The notes beneath the pieces are model-generated. The model made no database searches. It was not told the DNA's origin and saw nothing but the letters and a program-made list of their open reading frames with translations. This document shows positions 1-7,559 of a stretch of DNA of 19,309 nt, piece after piece; the stretch's first letter is position 1; every line of letters starts with the position of its first letter. Made by a program: the position numbers and the translations under genes. Location: the NCBI GenBank assembly GCA_002422265.1, contig DIUB01000202.1, forward strand, positions 1 to 19,309, read 5' to 3'. The stretch is from Geobacter sp. UBA6169. GTDB lineage: Bacteria > Desulfobacterota > Desulfuromonadia > Geobacterales > Pseudopelobacteraceae.

Positions 1-624
1 CACGGTGCTAACCGTCTGGGGGCATCGGCCCTGATGCAGGGTCTGGCTGACGGCTACTTTGTTATTCCGTACACCATTGGTGGCTACCTGGCCTCCATCA
101 AGCCGTACGGCACCGATACCAGCCTGCCTGAGTTCAAGCAGTCGGTCGATGAGGTAAATGCACGCACCAGCAAACTGCTTGGCATCAACGGCAAGAAGAC
201 GGTTTCAGAATTCATGCGTGAACTGGGCGGCCTGATGTGGGAAAACTGCGGTATGGCCCGTTCCGATGCATCGCTGAATGAAAACCTGAAGAAGATTCCT
301 GCCTTGCGGGAAGAGTTCTGGCAGAATGTCAAAGTTTCCGGCACTGGTGCAGAGTTCAACCAGGATCTGGAAAATGCCGGACGCACCGCCGACTTCCTTG
401 AGTTTGGTGAGCTGATGTGCCGTGACGCCCTGCACCGCGAAGAGTCCTGTGGCGGTCACTTCCGTGTTGAGCATCAGTATGATGACGGTGAAGCAAAACG
501 TAACGACGCCGACTTCTGCTATGCGGGTGCCTGGGAGTTTAAGGGCCTCAATAACGAGCCCGAGCTGCACAAGGAGCCCCTCAAATTCGAGAACGTCCAT
601 CTCGCCGTAAGGAGCTACAAATAA
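1..624 (+). CDS. frdA: Succinate dehydrogenase/fumarate reductase flavoprotein subunit, 3' part
   Basis: This is the C-terminal ~207 residues of the FAD-bearing catalytic subunit of respiratory complex II (succinate/fumarate interconversion, cytoplasmic face of the inner membrane). The frame is open from base 1, and its first residues HGANRLGASAL match the conserved HGANRLG block of SdhA/FrdA near the FAD site. The rest is the helical C-terminal domain ending in a short tail after 'LKFENVHLAV'. The 5' part, with the FAD-binding fold and the catalytic His/Arg residues, lies outside the window. The stop codon TAA shares one base with the ATG of the iron-sulfur subunit (TAATG), so the two are translationally coupled. 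In Geobacter the equivalent FrdCAB complex is known to work in both directions. That this one is bifunctional is inferred from likely taxonomy, not seen in the sequence. Confidence 0.93.
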   Translation, partial: HGANRLGASALMQGLADGYFVIPYTIGGYLASIKPYGTDTSLPEFKQSVDEVNARTSKLLGINGKKTVSEFMRELGGLMWENCGMARSDASLNENLKKIPALREEFWQNVKVSGTGAEFNQDLENAGRTADFLEFGELMCRDALHREESCGGHFRVEHQYDDGEAKRNDADFCYAGAWEFKGLNNEPELHKEPLKFENVHLAVRSYK

Positions 625-1391
625 TGAGCGCACACAACGATCATCACAAAACCATGACCATCAACCTGGTTGTGTGGCGTCAGAAGAATGCCAACGATCA
701 GGGCAAGTTTGAAAACTATACCGTCAAAGGGATCACTGAGCACCACTCTTTTCTGGAGATGCTGGACGTGCTGAATGAAGACCTGATCAAGGCCGGCAAG
801 CAACCGGTGGCCTTTGACCACGATTGCCGCGAAGGGATCTGCGGTATGTGTTCTCAGGTAGTGAACGGTATGCCCCACGGCGGTCAGGATCGTACCACCG
901 TATGCCAGCTGCATATGCGTAAATTCCATGATGGCGACACCATCTACATTGAACCCTGGCGTGCCCGGGCCTTCCCGATCGTCAAGGACCTGGTGGTTGA
1001 TCGGGCTGCCCTGGACAGCATCATCCAGGCCGGCGGTTACACCTCCTGCCACACCGGCGGTGTTGCCGACGGTAACACGATCCTGATTCCCAAGCCGGCT
1101 GCCGATGAGGCCATGGACGCTGCCGAGTGTATCGGCTGTGGTGCCTGCGTGGCCGGTTGCCCCAACGGTGCAGCCATGCTGTTCACCGGTGCCAAGGTTT
1201 CCCAGTTTGCCCTGCTGCCGCAGGGGCAGGCCGAAGCCAAGCAGCGGGTACTTAACATGGTGCAAGCCATGAAGGACTGCAATTTCGGTAACTGTACCAA
1301 CCACTACGAGTGCCAGGCTTCCTGCCCGAAGGGGATCAACGTCAAGTTTATCGCCCGGATGAACAGGGAGTACATCAAGGCGCAGTTCTAA
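624..1391 (+). CDS. frdB: Succinate dehydrogenase/fumarate reductase iron-sulfur subunit
   Basis: This 255-residue protein is the electron-transfer subunit linking the flavoprotein to the membrane cytochrome b. All three Fe-S cluster ligand sets are visible. The [2Fe-2S] ferredoxin-like site has C68, C73, C76 and C94 (DCREGICGMC ... TTVC). The [4Fe-4S] site is C169-x2-C172-x2-C175 (ECIGCGAC). The [3Fe-4S] site uses C179 of GCP together with C224 and C230 or C234 (CTNHYECQASCP). The length is normal for the family. The start overlaps the flavoprotein stop by one base and has GGAG about 10 bases upstream (AAGGAGCTAC), so the assignment is firm. The 'SdhB-type B' style, with a long N-terminal half and CxxxC-poor tail, agrees with the Bacteroidetes/Geobacter/epsilon group that uses a single cytochrome b subunit. 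It is the last gene of its operon, being followed directly by a terminator. I use frdB; sdhB would be equally valid. Confidence 0.95.
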   Translation: MSAHNDHHKTMTINLVVWRQKNANDQGKFENYTVKGITEHHSFLEMLDVLNEDLIKAGKQPVAFDHDCREGICGMCSQVVNGMPHGGQDRTTVCQLHMRKFHDGDTIYIEPWRARAFPIVKDLVVDRAALDSIIQAGGYTSCHTGGVADGNTILIPKPAADEAMDAAECIGCGACVAGCPNGAAMLFTGAKVSQFALLPQGQAEAKQRVLNMVQAMKDCNFGNCTNHYECQASCPKGINVKFIARMNREYIKAQF

Positions 1392-1417
1392 GCGTCTGAT
1401 GACCAGCAGTGAGACAA

Positions 1418-1447
1418 GGGGCGACCGGCAACGGTCGCCCCGTTTTA
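1418..1447 (+). terminator. Rho-independent terminator of the frd/sdh operon
   Basis: A perfect 10-bp inverted repeat (GGGGCGACCG / CGGTCGCCCC, arms at 1418-1427 and 1432-1441) encloses a GCAA tetraloop, a stable GNRA loop. It is followed by GTTTTA. It starts 26 bases after the stop of the iron-sulfur subunit gene and ends the complex II operon. The downstream ATG at 1449 sits immediately beyond the T-tract. Confidence 0.93.
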
Positions 1448-1448
1448 T

Positions 1449-2312
1449 ATGGACCTGAATCTGGTCAGATTGCAGTTGTCGCTCTCACCAGCGGCAGCCT
1501 GCTTGCTTCAGCCGCTGGTAACAGGCCATGGCGGCATTTTTGAAGCGGCTCTGCTGCGTACCGGCTGTACAGCGCCTGTCTGTGATTGTGCCGGTTGTCT
1601 ACAACATGCCGGTTGTTTGGCTTCCAGTCTGCTGTCCCGCTCTCTTTCACCCGATCCCGAACTGCTCAGACGTTATCAAAAGCCTTCCGTACCTTTCATG
1701 TTTTCCCAGCCGCAAGCCGGAGAACCGATAGTGCATCTGACGCTTGCAGGCCCTGCCTGTGATGCGCTGGCTCTTTTTGCAGACACGCTAGAAGCCGTTG
1801 CCGACGAACAGGTCCGCACCAGGCTGGAGGCCTTTGATTATCAGGAACAACTGATACCGTTACAGTTTCAGGCTGACGGCCAGTGCAGCAATCTGCCGTT
1901 ATTATCTCTTGCCGAACTGTTTGAGCAGTATCATCGCCTATTTGTCGGCTGCAGGTCGGTAGAGGTTGTTTTTCAGACCCCGCTGAGACTCAGGCATAAT
2001 GGACGTGAACTGCAACAGCTCCAGCCTGCAGTTCTGATTCGCGGCCTGTTGCGCCGTCTGTCAAGCCTGGCCGCCTACTATGGCACTGCAGGCGATACTG
2101 ATCGATTGGCGACTTTGGCAGCGCGTGCAGATGAAGTCATGCTGGTAACATGTGAGCCTGCTGTTGCCTGCCGACGTGGTGTCTGCGGCAGATATCAACT
2201 GAATGGGCCTTTTGAAGAGTTTGGTCCATATATGGCATTGGGAAGCCTTGTGCATCTGGGCAAGGGCGCTGCCTACGGGCAGGGTAGATTTACAGTCACA
2301 CGGCTTGACTGA
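1449..2312 (+). CDS. Cas6/RAMP-like protein (orphan CRISPR RNA-processing endoribonuclease family)
   Basis: This 287-residue protein looks like the Cas6 (RAMP) family that cuts CRISPR precursor RNA. The strongest sign is the C-terminal glycine-rich loop ALGSLVHLGKGAAYGQGRF (residues 263-281), which matches the LGxxxHxGKGxxxGxGxF pattern of these proteins. Near the N terminus a cysteine group (C40, C45, C47, C50, C56; CDCAGCLQHAGC) fits the CxxC...C insert common in this Cas6-like subfamily. A catalytic His is not certain: H269 lies within the loop and H27 is N-terminal. The start is the first ATG, but no Shine-Dalgarno sequence is visible because the terminator hairpin occupies that place. 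No repeat array and no other cas gene lie in the window, so it could act in trans on an array elsewhere, or have another RNA role. The family call is fairly safe; activity is unknown. Confidence 0.72.
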   Translation: MDLNLVRLQLSLSPAAACLLQPLVTGHGGIFEAALLRTGCTAPVCDCAGCLQHAGCLASSLLSRSLSPDPELLRRYQKPSVPFMFSQPQAGEPIVHLTLAGPACDALALFADTLEAVADEQVRTRLEAFDYQEQLIPLQFQADGQCSNLPLLSLAELFEQYHRLFVGCRSVEVVFQTPLRLRHNGRELQQLQPAVLIRGLLRRLSSLAAYYGTAGDTDRLATLAARADEVMLVTCEPAVACRRGVCGRYQLNGPFEEFGPYMALGSLVHLGKGAAYGQGRFTVTRLD

Positions 2313-2368
2313 GGTTTTGTTCAACGATAACTGCTTTTTCCGTTACAGCCTCAGATGTGACGGCGATA

Positions 2369-2397
2369 TTGACTTAATCGGACTGTTTAGGTATTAA
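2369..2397 (+). promoter_or_regulatory. Sigma70-type promoter for the biosynthetic gene run
   Basis: The gap between the Cas6-like gene and the deacetylase gene contains TTGACT (2369-2374), a 17-base spacer, then TATTAA (2392-2397). This is a five-of-six match to the -35 consensus and four of six at -10, with ideal spacing. Transcription would start near 2404, about 20 bases before the ATG, leaving room for the ribosome site AGAGGA (2412-2417). It is the only convincing promoter I see upstream of the long gene run. Called by eye, not tested. Confidence 0.55.
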
Positions 2398-2423
2398 ATT
2401 AACTCGTTGCAAGAGGATGATGC

Positions 2424-3260
2424 ATGCCCCAAAGCGTTCCAGCAGTCATAACCGTGGATGTTGAAGACTGGTATCATGTCTGCGGAACAGACAAGGTTGG
2501 TGCAGGTAGAGCAGACCGGCGTGTTGAGCATGCTACCGCTCTGCTGCTTGAGTTGTTCAACCGTTGTGGTGTCTCCGCCACCTTCTTTATGCTGGGGGAG
2601 GTGATGGAACAGCATCCGGGTCTTGCCCCGCTGATTGTGCAACAAGGTCATGAACTGGCCTCCCACGGCTGGTCCCATCAGTTGGTTACGGAGCTGGGAC
2701 CGCAGCGTTTTCAGGAAGAGCTTGAGCAGACCGCAGCACTGATGCAGGCCCAGACCGGTGTCAGACCCTACGGGTTTCGCGCTCCGCGCTGGTCGCTTTG
2801 CAGGCTTCTGACTCCCTGGGCCTTTGATCAGTTGGCAGCACTTGGTTACCGTTACGACAGCAGCCTGACACCACTGGCCATGATCGGCGACCCGACAGGT
2901 CCACGGGAGCCGCATTGGATTGTCACGGACGCTGGTTCAATGTGGGAATTGCCCCCTCTGGTGACCCCCACCTGGTTTGGTAATCTGCCAACCGGTGGCG
3001 GCTGGGGATTTCGCTTCTTTCCCTACTGGCTGATCAGGCGAACCATGCAGCAGTATGCAGCAGCGGGCCGACCTGCGGTGCTGTTTATCCACCCACGGGA
3101 GCTTGATCCGCAGGGGCCGCGTTTGCCCTTGGGTATGCTGCGAACATTTATCACCTACGGTACGCGTTCCAGTTCAGCTGACCGACTGAGTCGTTTGATG
3201 CAGTGCTTCAATTTTACCACCATGGGGGCTTTGACGGCATCATGGCAGCCTGCATCCTGA
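2424..3260 (+). CDS. NodB-type polysaccharide deacetylase (DUF3473-like subgroup)
   Basis: This 278-residue protein has the carbohydrate esterase family 4 (NodB) pattern, which removes acetyl groups from N-acetyl sugars with a metal ion. Motif 1 is TVDVEDW (D12, E14, D15), motif 2 is SHGWSH with the metal ligands H81 and H85, and motif 3 is RAPRW (119-123). The TVDVEDW form and the C-terminal HPRELDPQGPRLPLG stretch (about 214-228) resemble the DUF3473 subgroup often found with exopolysaccharide or exosortase loci. There is no signal peptide, so the protein probably acts in the cytoplasm on a sugar-lipid intermediate. Start ATG has AGAGGA 6 bases upstream. It is the first gene of the run, overlapping the glycosyltransferase by 19 bases, which suggests the two act on the same sugar. 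Substrate unknown. Confidence 0.85.
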   Translation: MPQSVPAVITVDVEDWYHVCGTDKVGAGRADRRVEHATALLLELFNRCGVSATFFMLGEVMEQHPGLAPLIVQQGHELASHGWSHQLVTELGPQRFQEELEQTAALMQAQTGVRPYGFRAPRWSLCRLLTPWAFDQLAALGYRYDSSLTPLAMIGDPTGPREPHWIVTDAGSMWELPPLVTPTWFGNLPTGGGWGFRFFPYWLIRRTMQQYAAAGRPAVLFIHPRELDPQGPRLPLGMLRTFITYGTRSSSADRLSRLMQCFNFTTMGALTASWQPAS

Positions 3261-3904
3261 TTCCGGCCTATAATGCAGCTCAGACCTTACCGGCAGTGGT
3301 GGCTGAATGTCTCAATCATGGTCTGTCGATCGTAGTGGTTGATGACGGATCGGTGGACGGTACTGCTGCCTGCCTGTCGGGGATGCCGATAACCGTGCTG
3401 CGCCATACCGGTAATCAGGGCAAGGGGGCTGCCCTGTGCACCGGGTTTGCCTGGGCCGTGCAGCAGGGCTATGATGCTGTGGTAACGCTTGATGCTGATG
3501 GCCAGCACGATCCGACTGCTATTCCGAGTCTGATTGCAGCAGCAGAGTCAGGCGGCTATGGTTGCATGCTGGCATCGCGTCATAGTCAGTTTGATCAGAT
3601 GGCCGGCCTGCGCCGGGTCTGGAACCGCTTCGGGGTCTGGTGCATGCAGAAGGCAACCGGATTTGCCATTGCAGACAGCCAGTCCGGTTTCCGCTACTAT
3701 GCAGTTGCCTTATTGCGGGAACTGAAGCTTGAAAAGACCGGCTATGATCTTGAAATGGAACTTTTGATGAAGGCCTGGAAGGCCGGCTTTACCATTGGCT
3801 CGCTGCCGGTTCCGGCACGGGTTGCCGATGGTCGGGCAACCAGCCATTTCAAACCGGTGCGTGATACCTGGAACATCTGCATGACCTTTCTGAAATATCG
3901 GTAA
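3242..3904 (+). CDS. Family 2 glycosyltransferase (dolichyl-phosphate mannose synthase-like)
   Basis: This 220-residue GT-A fold enzyme transfers a sugar from a nucleotide-sugar donor. Visible motifs are IPAYNAAQTLP at the N terminus, VVVDDGS for nucleotide binding, the metal-binding LDADGQHDP (DxD form), and DSQSGFRYY near the acceptor site. It lacks the C-terminal membrane segments of polymer synthases, so it resembles the short DPM1-like enzymes that load a sugar onto a polyprenyl phosphate or lipid. I choose the ATG at 3242 because the conserved fold begins at once (MAACILIPAYN). An upstream in-frame ATG at 3203 would add a non-conserved tail buried in the deacetylase gene. It overlaps that gene by 19 bases and is followed 10 bases later by a radical SAM gene. 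It may glycosylate the product of this locus. That role is inferred. Confidence 0.88.
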   Translation: MAACILIPAYNAAQTLPAVVAECLNHGLSIVVVDDGSVDGTAACLSGMPITVLRHTGNQGKGAALCTGFAWAVQQGYDAVVTLDADGQHDPTAIPSLIAAAESGGYGCMLASRHSQFDQMAGLRRVWNRFGVWCMQKATGFAIADSQSGFRYYAVALLRELKLEKTGYDLEMELLMKAWKAGFTIGSLPVPARVADGRATSHFKPVRDTWNICMTFLKYR

Positions 3905-3914
3905 CGAGGTTTTA

Positions 3915-5291
3915 ATGCTGCACTCCCTTAAAAATTATACACGAGACAAACTGGTGGCCTACCTGCTGTCCCTGGCAACCAGCTCGTCAGATGATACCCT
4001 GATTACTATGACGCGGCTGATGGAGATGATTCCCAAAAAGGATTACTACAAACAGCGCATCCGCTGGATCAGGGAGCTGATTCAGCAGAAGCATCCCTCC
4101 ATCGAGTTTCCCCGCCGGATTCTGAAAGAGCTGCACCCCAACCAGCGGGACAAGTGGATCACCAACCTGGCCGTGAATCACCTGCTGTCCGGCACCAACA
4201 AGCGCAAGGAATGGGCTGATCAGAACGGGTTCTACCCGCCTTCGACGGTGGTTATCTCGGTTACCATGCGCTGTAACCTGTCCTGTTACGGTTGCTATGC
4301 CGGAGACTACAACAAATCCCTGGAATTGACCCTGGACGAGATTGATGGCGTACTGACCCAGATGAAAGAGATGGGCATCTACTTTGCCGTCATATCTGGC
4401 GGTGAGCCGTTCTTTATGCAGGGGATCTTTGAGTTATTCAGAAAACACCATGATATGGCCTTTCTGGTCTTTACCCACGGCGGCCTGATTGACGAGGCAC
4501 TGGTACAGCAGCTGATCGAGGCAGGTAATGTCATGCCGGCCTTCTCACTGGAAGGGTACCGCGAGGAGACCGATGAGCGGCGAGGTGCCGGTCACTTTGA
4601 CAAGGTGCTGAACGCCATGCGTCTGCTGCGGGAGAACGGCCTGTCGTTTTGCGGCTCCTTTACCCACTCCAGCAAAAACACCGCCATCATCACTGATCCG
4701 GCCTATATCGATTTTCTGCTTGAGCAGGGGGTGTTTGCGCTCTGGCTGTTCTCCTATGTGCCGGTGGGGCGTGAACCGAGCCCTGATCTGATGCCCAGCC
4801 CGGAACAGCGCGACCAGTTGCGTCGGGCCACGATTCAGTTCAGGGCCACCAAGCCGATGCTGTTTGTGGATTTCTGGAACGACGGACCAATCATTTCCGG
4901 CTGCATTGCTGGTGGTCGCAAGTATATTCATATTAACGCCAATGGTGACATCGAACCCTGCGTGTTTTGCCACTTTGCCGTGGACAACATCCGGCGTACC
5001 AGCCTGCAGGATGCCCTGGGTTCCCAGCTGTTCCGTACCATTCGTGAAAAACAGGGCGATCATGACAATCTGCTGCGTCCCTGCATGCTGATAGACCATC
5101 CTGACTATGGCCGTGATTTCTTTCAGATGGAAGGGGTTTATCCCACCCACGAAGGGGCCGAAGAGATCTTTACCGGCTTGGCTGACGATATGGATCATTA
5201 TTCGTCAGACTACGGAAAGATTGCTGATCAGGCATGGGAGGAGGAGTTCAAGGAACATCCAGCGAGAGTGCGTGGGAGCAGCTCGCTCTGA
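3915..5291 (+). CDS. Radical SAM enzyme with SPASM-like C-terminal cysteines
   Basis: This 458-residue protein has an N-terminal extension of about 110 residues, then a radical SAM core. The [4Fe-4S] ligands are C120-x3-C124-x2-C127 (RCNLSCYGCYAG), followed by the SAM-binding ISGGEP motif. The C-terminal part carries GC(330)IAGG, IEPC(349)VFC(352) and a late C390 in RPCM, a pattern like a SPASM or twitch domain that binds auxiliary clusters. Enzymes of this type often modify peptides or sugars, but the substrate is not predictable here, and a lipid or sugar would fit the surroundings better. GAGG lies 5 bases before the start. The gene ends in TGATG shared with the next radical SAM gene (one-base overlap), so the two are coupled. 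I do not recognise a named family. It has no cobalamin-binding domain, unlike the three other radical SAM proteins in the run. Confidence 0.85.
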   Translation: MLHSLKNYTRDKLVAYLLSLATSSSDDTLITMTRLMEMIPKKDYYKQRIRWIRELIQQKHPSIEFPRRILKELHPNQRDKWITNLAVNHLLSGTNKRKEWADQNGFYPPSTVVISVTMRCNLSCYGCYAGDYNKSLELTLDEIDGVLTQMKEMGIYFAVISGGEPFFMQGIFELFRKHHDMAFLVFTHGGLIDEALVQQLIEAGNVMPAFSLEGYREETDERRGAGHFDKVLNAMRLLRENGLSFCGSFTHSSKNTAIITDPAYIDFLLEQGVFALWLFSYVPVGREPSPDLMPSPEQRDQLRRATIQFRATKPMLFVDFWNDGPIISGCIAGGRKYIHINANGDIEPCVFCHFAVDNIRRTSLQDALGSQLFRTIREKQGDHDNLLRPCMLIDHPDYGRDFFQMEGVYPTHEGAEEIFTGLADDMDHYSSDYGKIADQAWEEEFKEHPARVRGSSSL

Positions 5292-6646
5292 TGCAGGTTC
5301 TGCTGATCAACCCGCCCGCACTGAGTATGTATAATCTCTTCGGGCTCAGCCTGCCGCCGATGGGATTGCTCTACATTGCAGCGGTACTGGAGCAGGGTGG
5401 ACATCAGGTGCTGGTTAAAGACCTGACCATTGACGGGGCGGTGTTGACTGATCAGGAGCTTGGCTGGGCTGATCTGGTGGGCATCAGCAGTGATACAACC
5501 CGCATAGACCGTGCCCTTGAGCTTGCCCGCCGCGCCAAATCATCCGACTGTATGGTAGTACTGGGAGGGCCGCATCCCCAGTTTCAGGCTGAAGAGATTC
5601 TTGCAACCGGTTTTGTTGACTGCATTGTAAAAGGTGAAGGTGAGGCGGTTGTACCGGCATTGCTTGAAGCTCTGAAGCAGGAAATGCCCTTGCAAACGGT
5701 GCCTGGTCTGCTGCTTAGCCACAATGGTAATCCTGTTGAAACAGTCGCACCGGCCCAGGTAGATGTTGAGCAACTGCCGTTGCCTGCCCGTCATCTGCTT
5801 GATCTGCAGCAGTACCGGGGTGTGGTTGCCGGACGACCGGCAGCGCCGCTGATCTCAAGCCGTGGCTGCCCCGGTGCCTGTCATTTCTGTTCATCATCCA
5901 GCTTTTTCGGGCGGGGCTGGCGGGCACGCTCTGCTGCATCGGTTCTGGCAGAAATAGACGAGCTTTACCGTCGTTACGGCTATCGGGCCATTGCCTTTAT
6001 GGATGATAACTTCACCCTTGATCCCCGGCGTGTCATCCAGATCTGCGAAGGTATCATGCAGCGCGGTTATGACCTGAAATGGTGGAATTTCTCGCGGGTG
6101 GACAGCATAGTGAAGCATCCGGAAATGGTTGCTGCTATGGCAACAGCCGGTGCAAGCATGGTGTATCTGGGTATTGAGAGTGATAATGCAGAAACCCTCA
6201 ATTCCCTTGGCAAGTGCAGTTCATTGGCAGAGGTGCGGGCAGCGGTCAGTCTTCTCAAGCAACACGGCATTGAAACCTACGGCAGCTACATCATCGGCAA
6301 TCTGAATGAACGGCCTGCAGACGTGGAGCGTACCGTGCAGCTGGCAATCAGTCTGGATACCAACATTGCCCAGTTTTCCATTTTGACCCCGTATCCCGGC
6401 ACCGTGCTGTATCAGCAGCTGAAAGACAGGATCTTTACCCGCAAGTGGAAGTTTTACGATGGGTTGCATCTGGTGTTCAGGCATCCTCTGATCAACCGCC
6501 ATCACCTGCAGATGCTTATAATCAGAGCTTTTATCCGTTTTTATCGGCGTTCAGATGCAGCAACTGCCGGATTCAAAAGCGCCACCTCACGGGTGGAGCT
6601 TTCTTTCAGGAAGCTGTTTAAATGCGCCTGGGAGCTGTTTGTCTGA
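5291..6646 (+). CDS. Cobalamin-binding radical SAM enzyme (first of three)
   Basis: This 451-residue protein begins with a Rossmann-like B12-binding domain (about 1-140; LLINPPA, GGPHPQFQAEEIL, VKGEGE). The radical SAM core follows, with C193-x3-C197-x2-C200 (RGCPGACHFC) and the motif FMDDN (236-240) typical of the BchE/P-methylase-like (B12-rSAM) group. The C-terminal part has LTPYPGTVLYQQL. No DxHxxG motif for a lower cobalt ligand is seen. Members of this superfamily methylate unactivated carbon or drive ring and rearrangement chemistry. The reaction here is unknown. The start ATG overlaps the previous stop by one base. An earlier in-frame ATG at 5234 lies deep in the upstream gene and lacks conservation. 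It shares layout with the enzyme at 9155, so the two may be paralogues acting on related sites. Confidence 0.88.
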   Translation: MQVLLINPPALSMYNLFGLSLPPMGLLYIAAVLEQGGHQVLVKDLTIDGAVLTDQELGWADLVGISSDTTRIDRALELARRAKSSDCMVVLGGPHPQFQAEEILATGFVDCIVKGEGEAVVPALLEALKQEMPLQTVPGLLLSHNGNPVETVAPAQVDVEQLPLPARHLLDLQQYRGVVAGRPAAPLISSRGCPGACHFCSSSSFFGRGWRARSAASVLAEIDELYRRYGYRAIAFMDDNFTLDPRRVIQICEGIMQRGYDLKWWNFSRVDSIVKHPEMVAAMATAGASMVYLGIESDNAETLNSLGKCSSLAEVRAAVSLLKQHGIETYGSYIIGNLNERPADVERTVQLAISLDTNIAQFSILTPYPGTVLYQQLKDRIFTRKWKFYDGLHLVFRHPLINRHHLQMLIIRAFIRFYRRSDAATAGFKSATSRVELSFRKLFKCAWELFV

Positions 6647-6647
6647 T

Positions 6648-7547
6648 ATGGCGCTGTACAACAGTACAAATCTGTTCTTTATCAAGCTGTTTACTCTGCT
6701 GGTACCGCGCTGGCTGCATGCCCCTTTTGCTGCTTTCTGGGGTGGCCTGTTCTACCTGCTGTTGCCTGAGAAACGCCGGGGTGTACGTGCCAACCTGCGG
6801 ATCGTATCCGGCCAACAACTGGTTGAGAAGCTGGTCATAAGAACGTATTATCTGTTCTCTCGCAACTGGTGTGATGTGCTCCTAATGGGTCGTCTGCGGG
6901 GGAGCCGACTGCAGGCCTTGATTGGGCATCGAAGTTCTGGCAAACCGCTGGAAGATGCACTTGCTAACGGCATTGGTGCTATTCTGATTTCACCCCACTT
7001 TGGTAACTGGGAACTTGGCGGGCTTGCCATGGCTGACCTGGGGTACACGCTGCATGTGTTGACTTTTCGTGAACCGGATGAGCAGGTGAATCAGCAACGG
7101 GAAGAGATGCGCAGGGAACGCGGTATCGGTGTTATTTATGTTGATCGTGACGATACCTCGCCGTTAGCCATGATAGAGGCGGTCAATGCCTTGCGAAGGA
7201 ATGAAATAGTCTGCCTGATTGGTGACCGGGATGGTTCATCAAATACTGTTACCGTGCCTTTTTTTGGCAGATCTACAGCATTTCCGGCCGGTGCTGCGTA
7301 TTTATCCCTGGCAACCGGAGCCCCGGTAATTCCTGTGTTTGTGCCGTTATGCGCTGATGGCACCTATGCAACGATAATGGAAGAGCCGATTTTTTTCAGT
7401 GCCAGTCACGGCAGGAACAAAGCTGTTATTGAAGCAGGTATGGGGCGGTTGACGGCAGTGTTTGAGACATACATTCGGCGCTATCCTGACCAGTGGTACA
7501 ATTTCTTTGATTTTTGGGGTAGCGAAACTGAACGGAATATTTACTGA
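6648..7547 (+). CDS. LpxL/HtrB-like lipid acyltransferase
   Basis: This 299-residue protein belongs to the lysophospholipid/lipid A late acyltransferase family. The catalytic HX4E motif is present as H117-FGNW-E122 (SPHFGNWELGG), and the later GDRDGSSN and FPAGAAYLSLATGAP blocks match LpxL-like proteins. A hydrophobic stretch near residues 9-40 would anchor it to the inner membrane, facing the cytoplasm. It likely moves an acyl chain from acyl-ACP to a sugar or lipid acceptor; the dedicated ACP gene lies about 1.3 kb downstream. The ATG at 6648 starts one base after the previous stop. The alternative at 6555 would put 31 residues inside the radical SAM gene. Similar acyltransferases occur in aryl polyene loci. 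It could act on lipid A itself, but the gene context argues for the product of this locus. Confidence 0.87.
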   Translation: MALYNSTNLFFIKLFTLLVPRWLHAPFAAFWGGLFYLLLPEKRRGVRANLRIVSGQQLVEKLVIRTYYLFSRNWCDVLLMGRLRGSRLQALIGHRSSGKPLEDALANGIGAILISPHFGNWELGGLAMADLGYTLHVLTFREPDEQVNQQREEMRRERGIGVIYVDRDDTSPLAMIEAVNALRRNEIVCLIGDRDGSSNTVTVPFFGRSTAFPAGAAYLSLATGAPVIPVFVPLCADGTYATIMEEPIFFSASHGRNKAVIEAGMGRLTAVFETYIRRYPDQWYNFFDFWGSETERNIY

Positions 7548-7559
7548 GGAGAGAGCTGT

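Noticed and set aside
615..1304. A 229-residue open frame on the minus strand over frdB
   Set aside because: It is the complement of a well-conserved iron-sulfur subunit gene and has no family likeness; the frame is a by-product of that codon usage.
2313..2361. A terminator after the Cas6-like gene formed by CTGAGG and CCTCAG
   Set aside because: The arms are only six bases with a loop of about 35 and no following T-run; too weak to call.
3203..3241. Longer start for the glycosyltransferase at 3203
   Set aside because: The added residues are encoded within the deacetylase gene and precede the conserved start MAACILIPAYN.
4545..5198. A 217-residue open frame on the minus strand within the SPASM-like radical SAM gene
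   Set aside because: The forward gene has conserved cysteine motifs over the same bases, and the reverse reading shows no recognisable domain.
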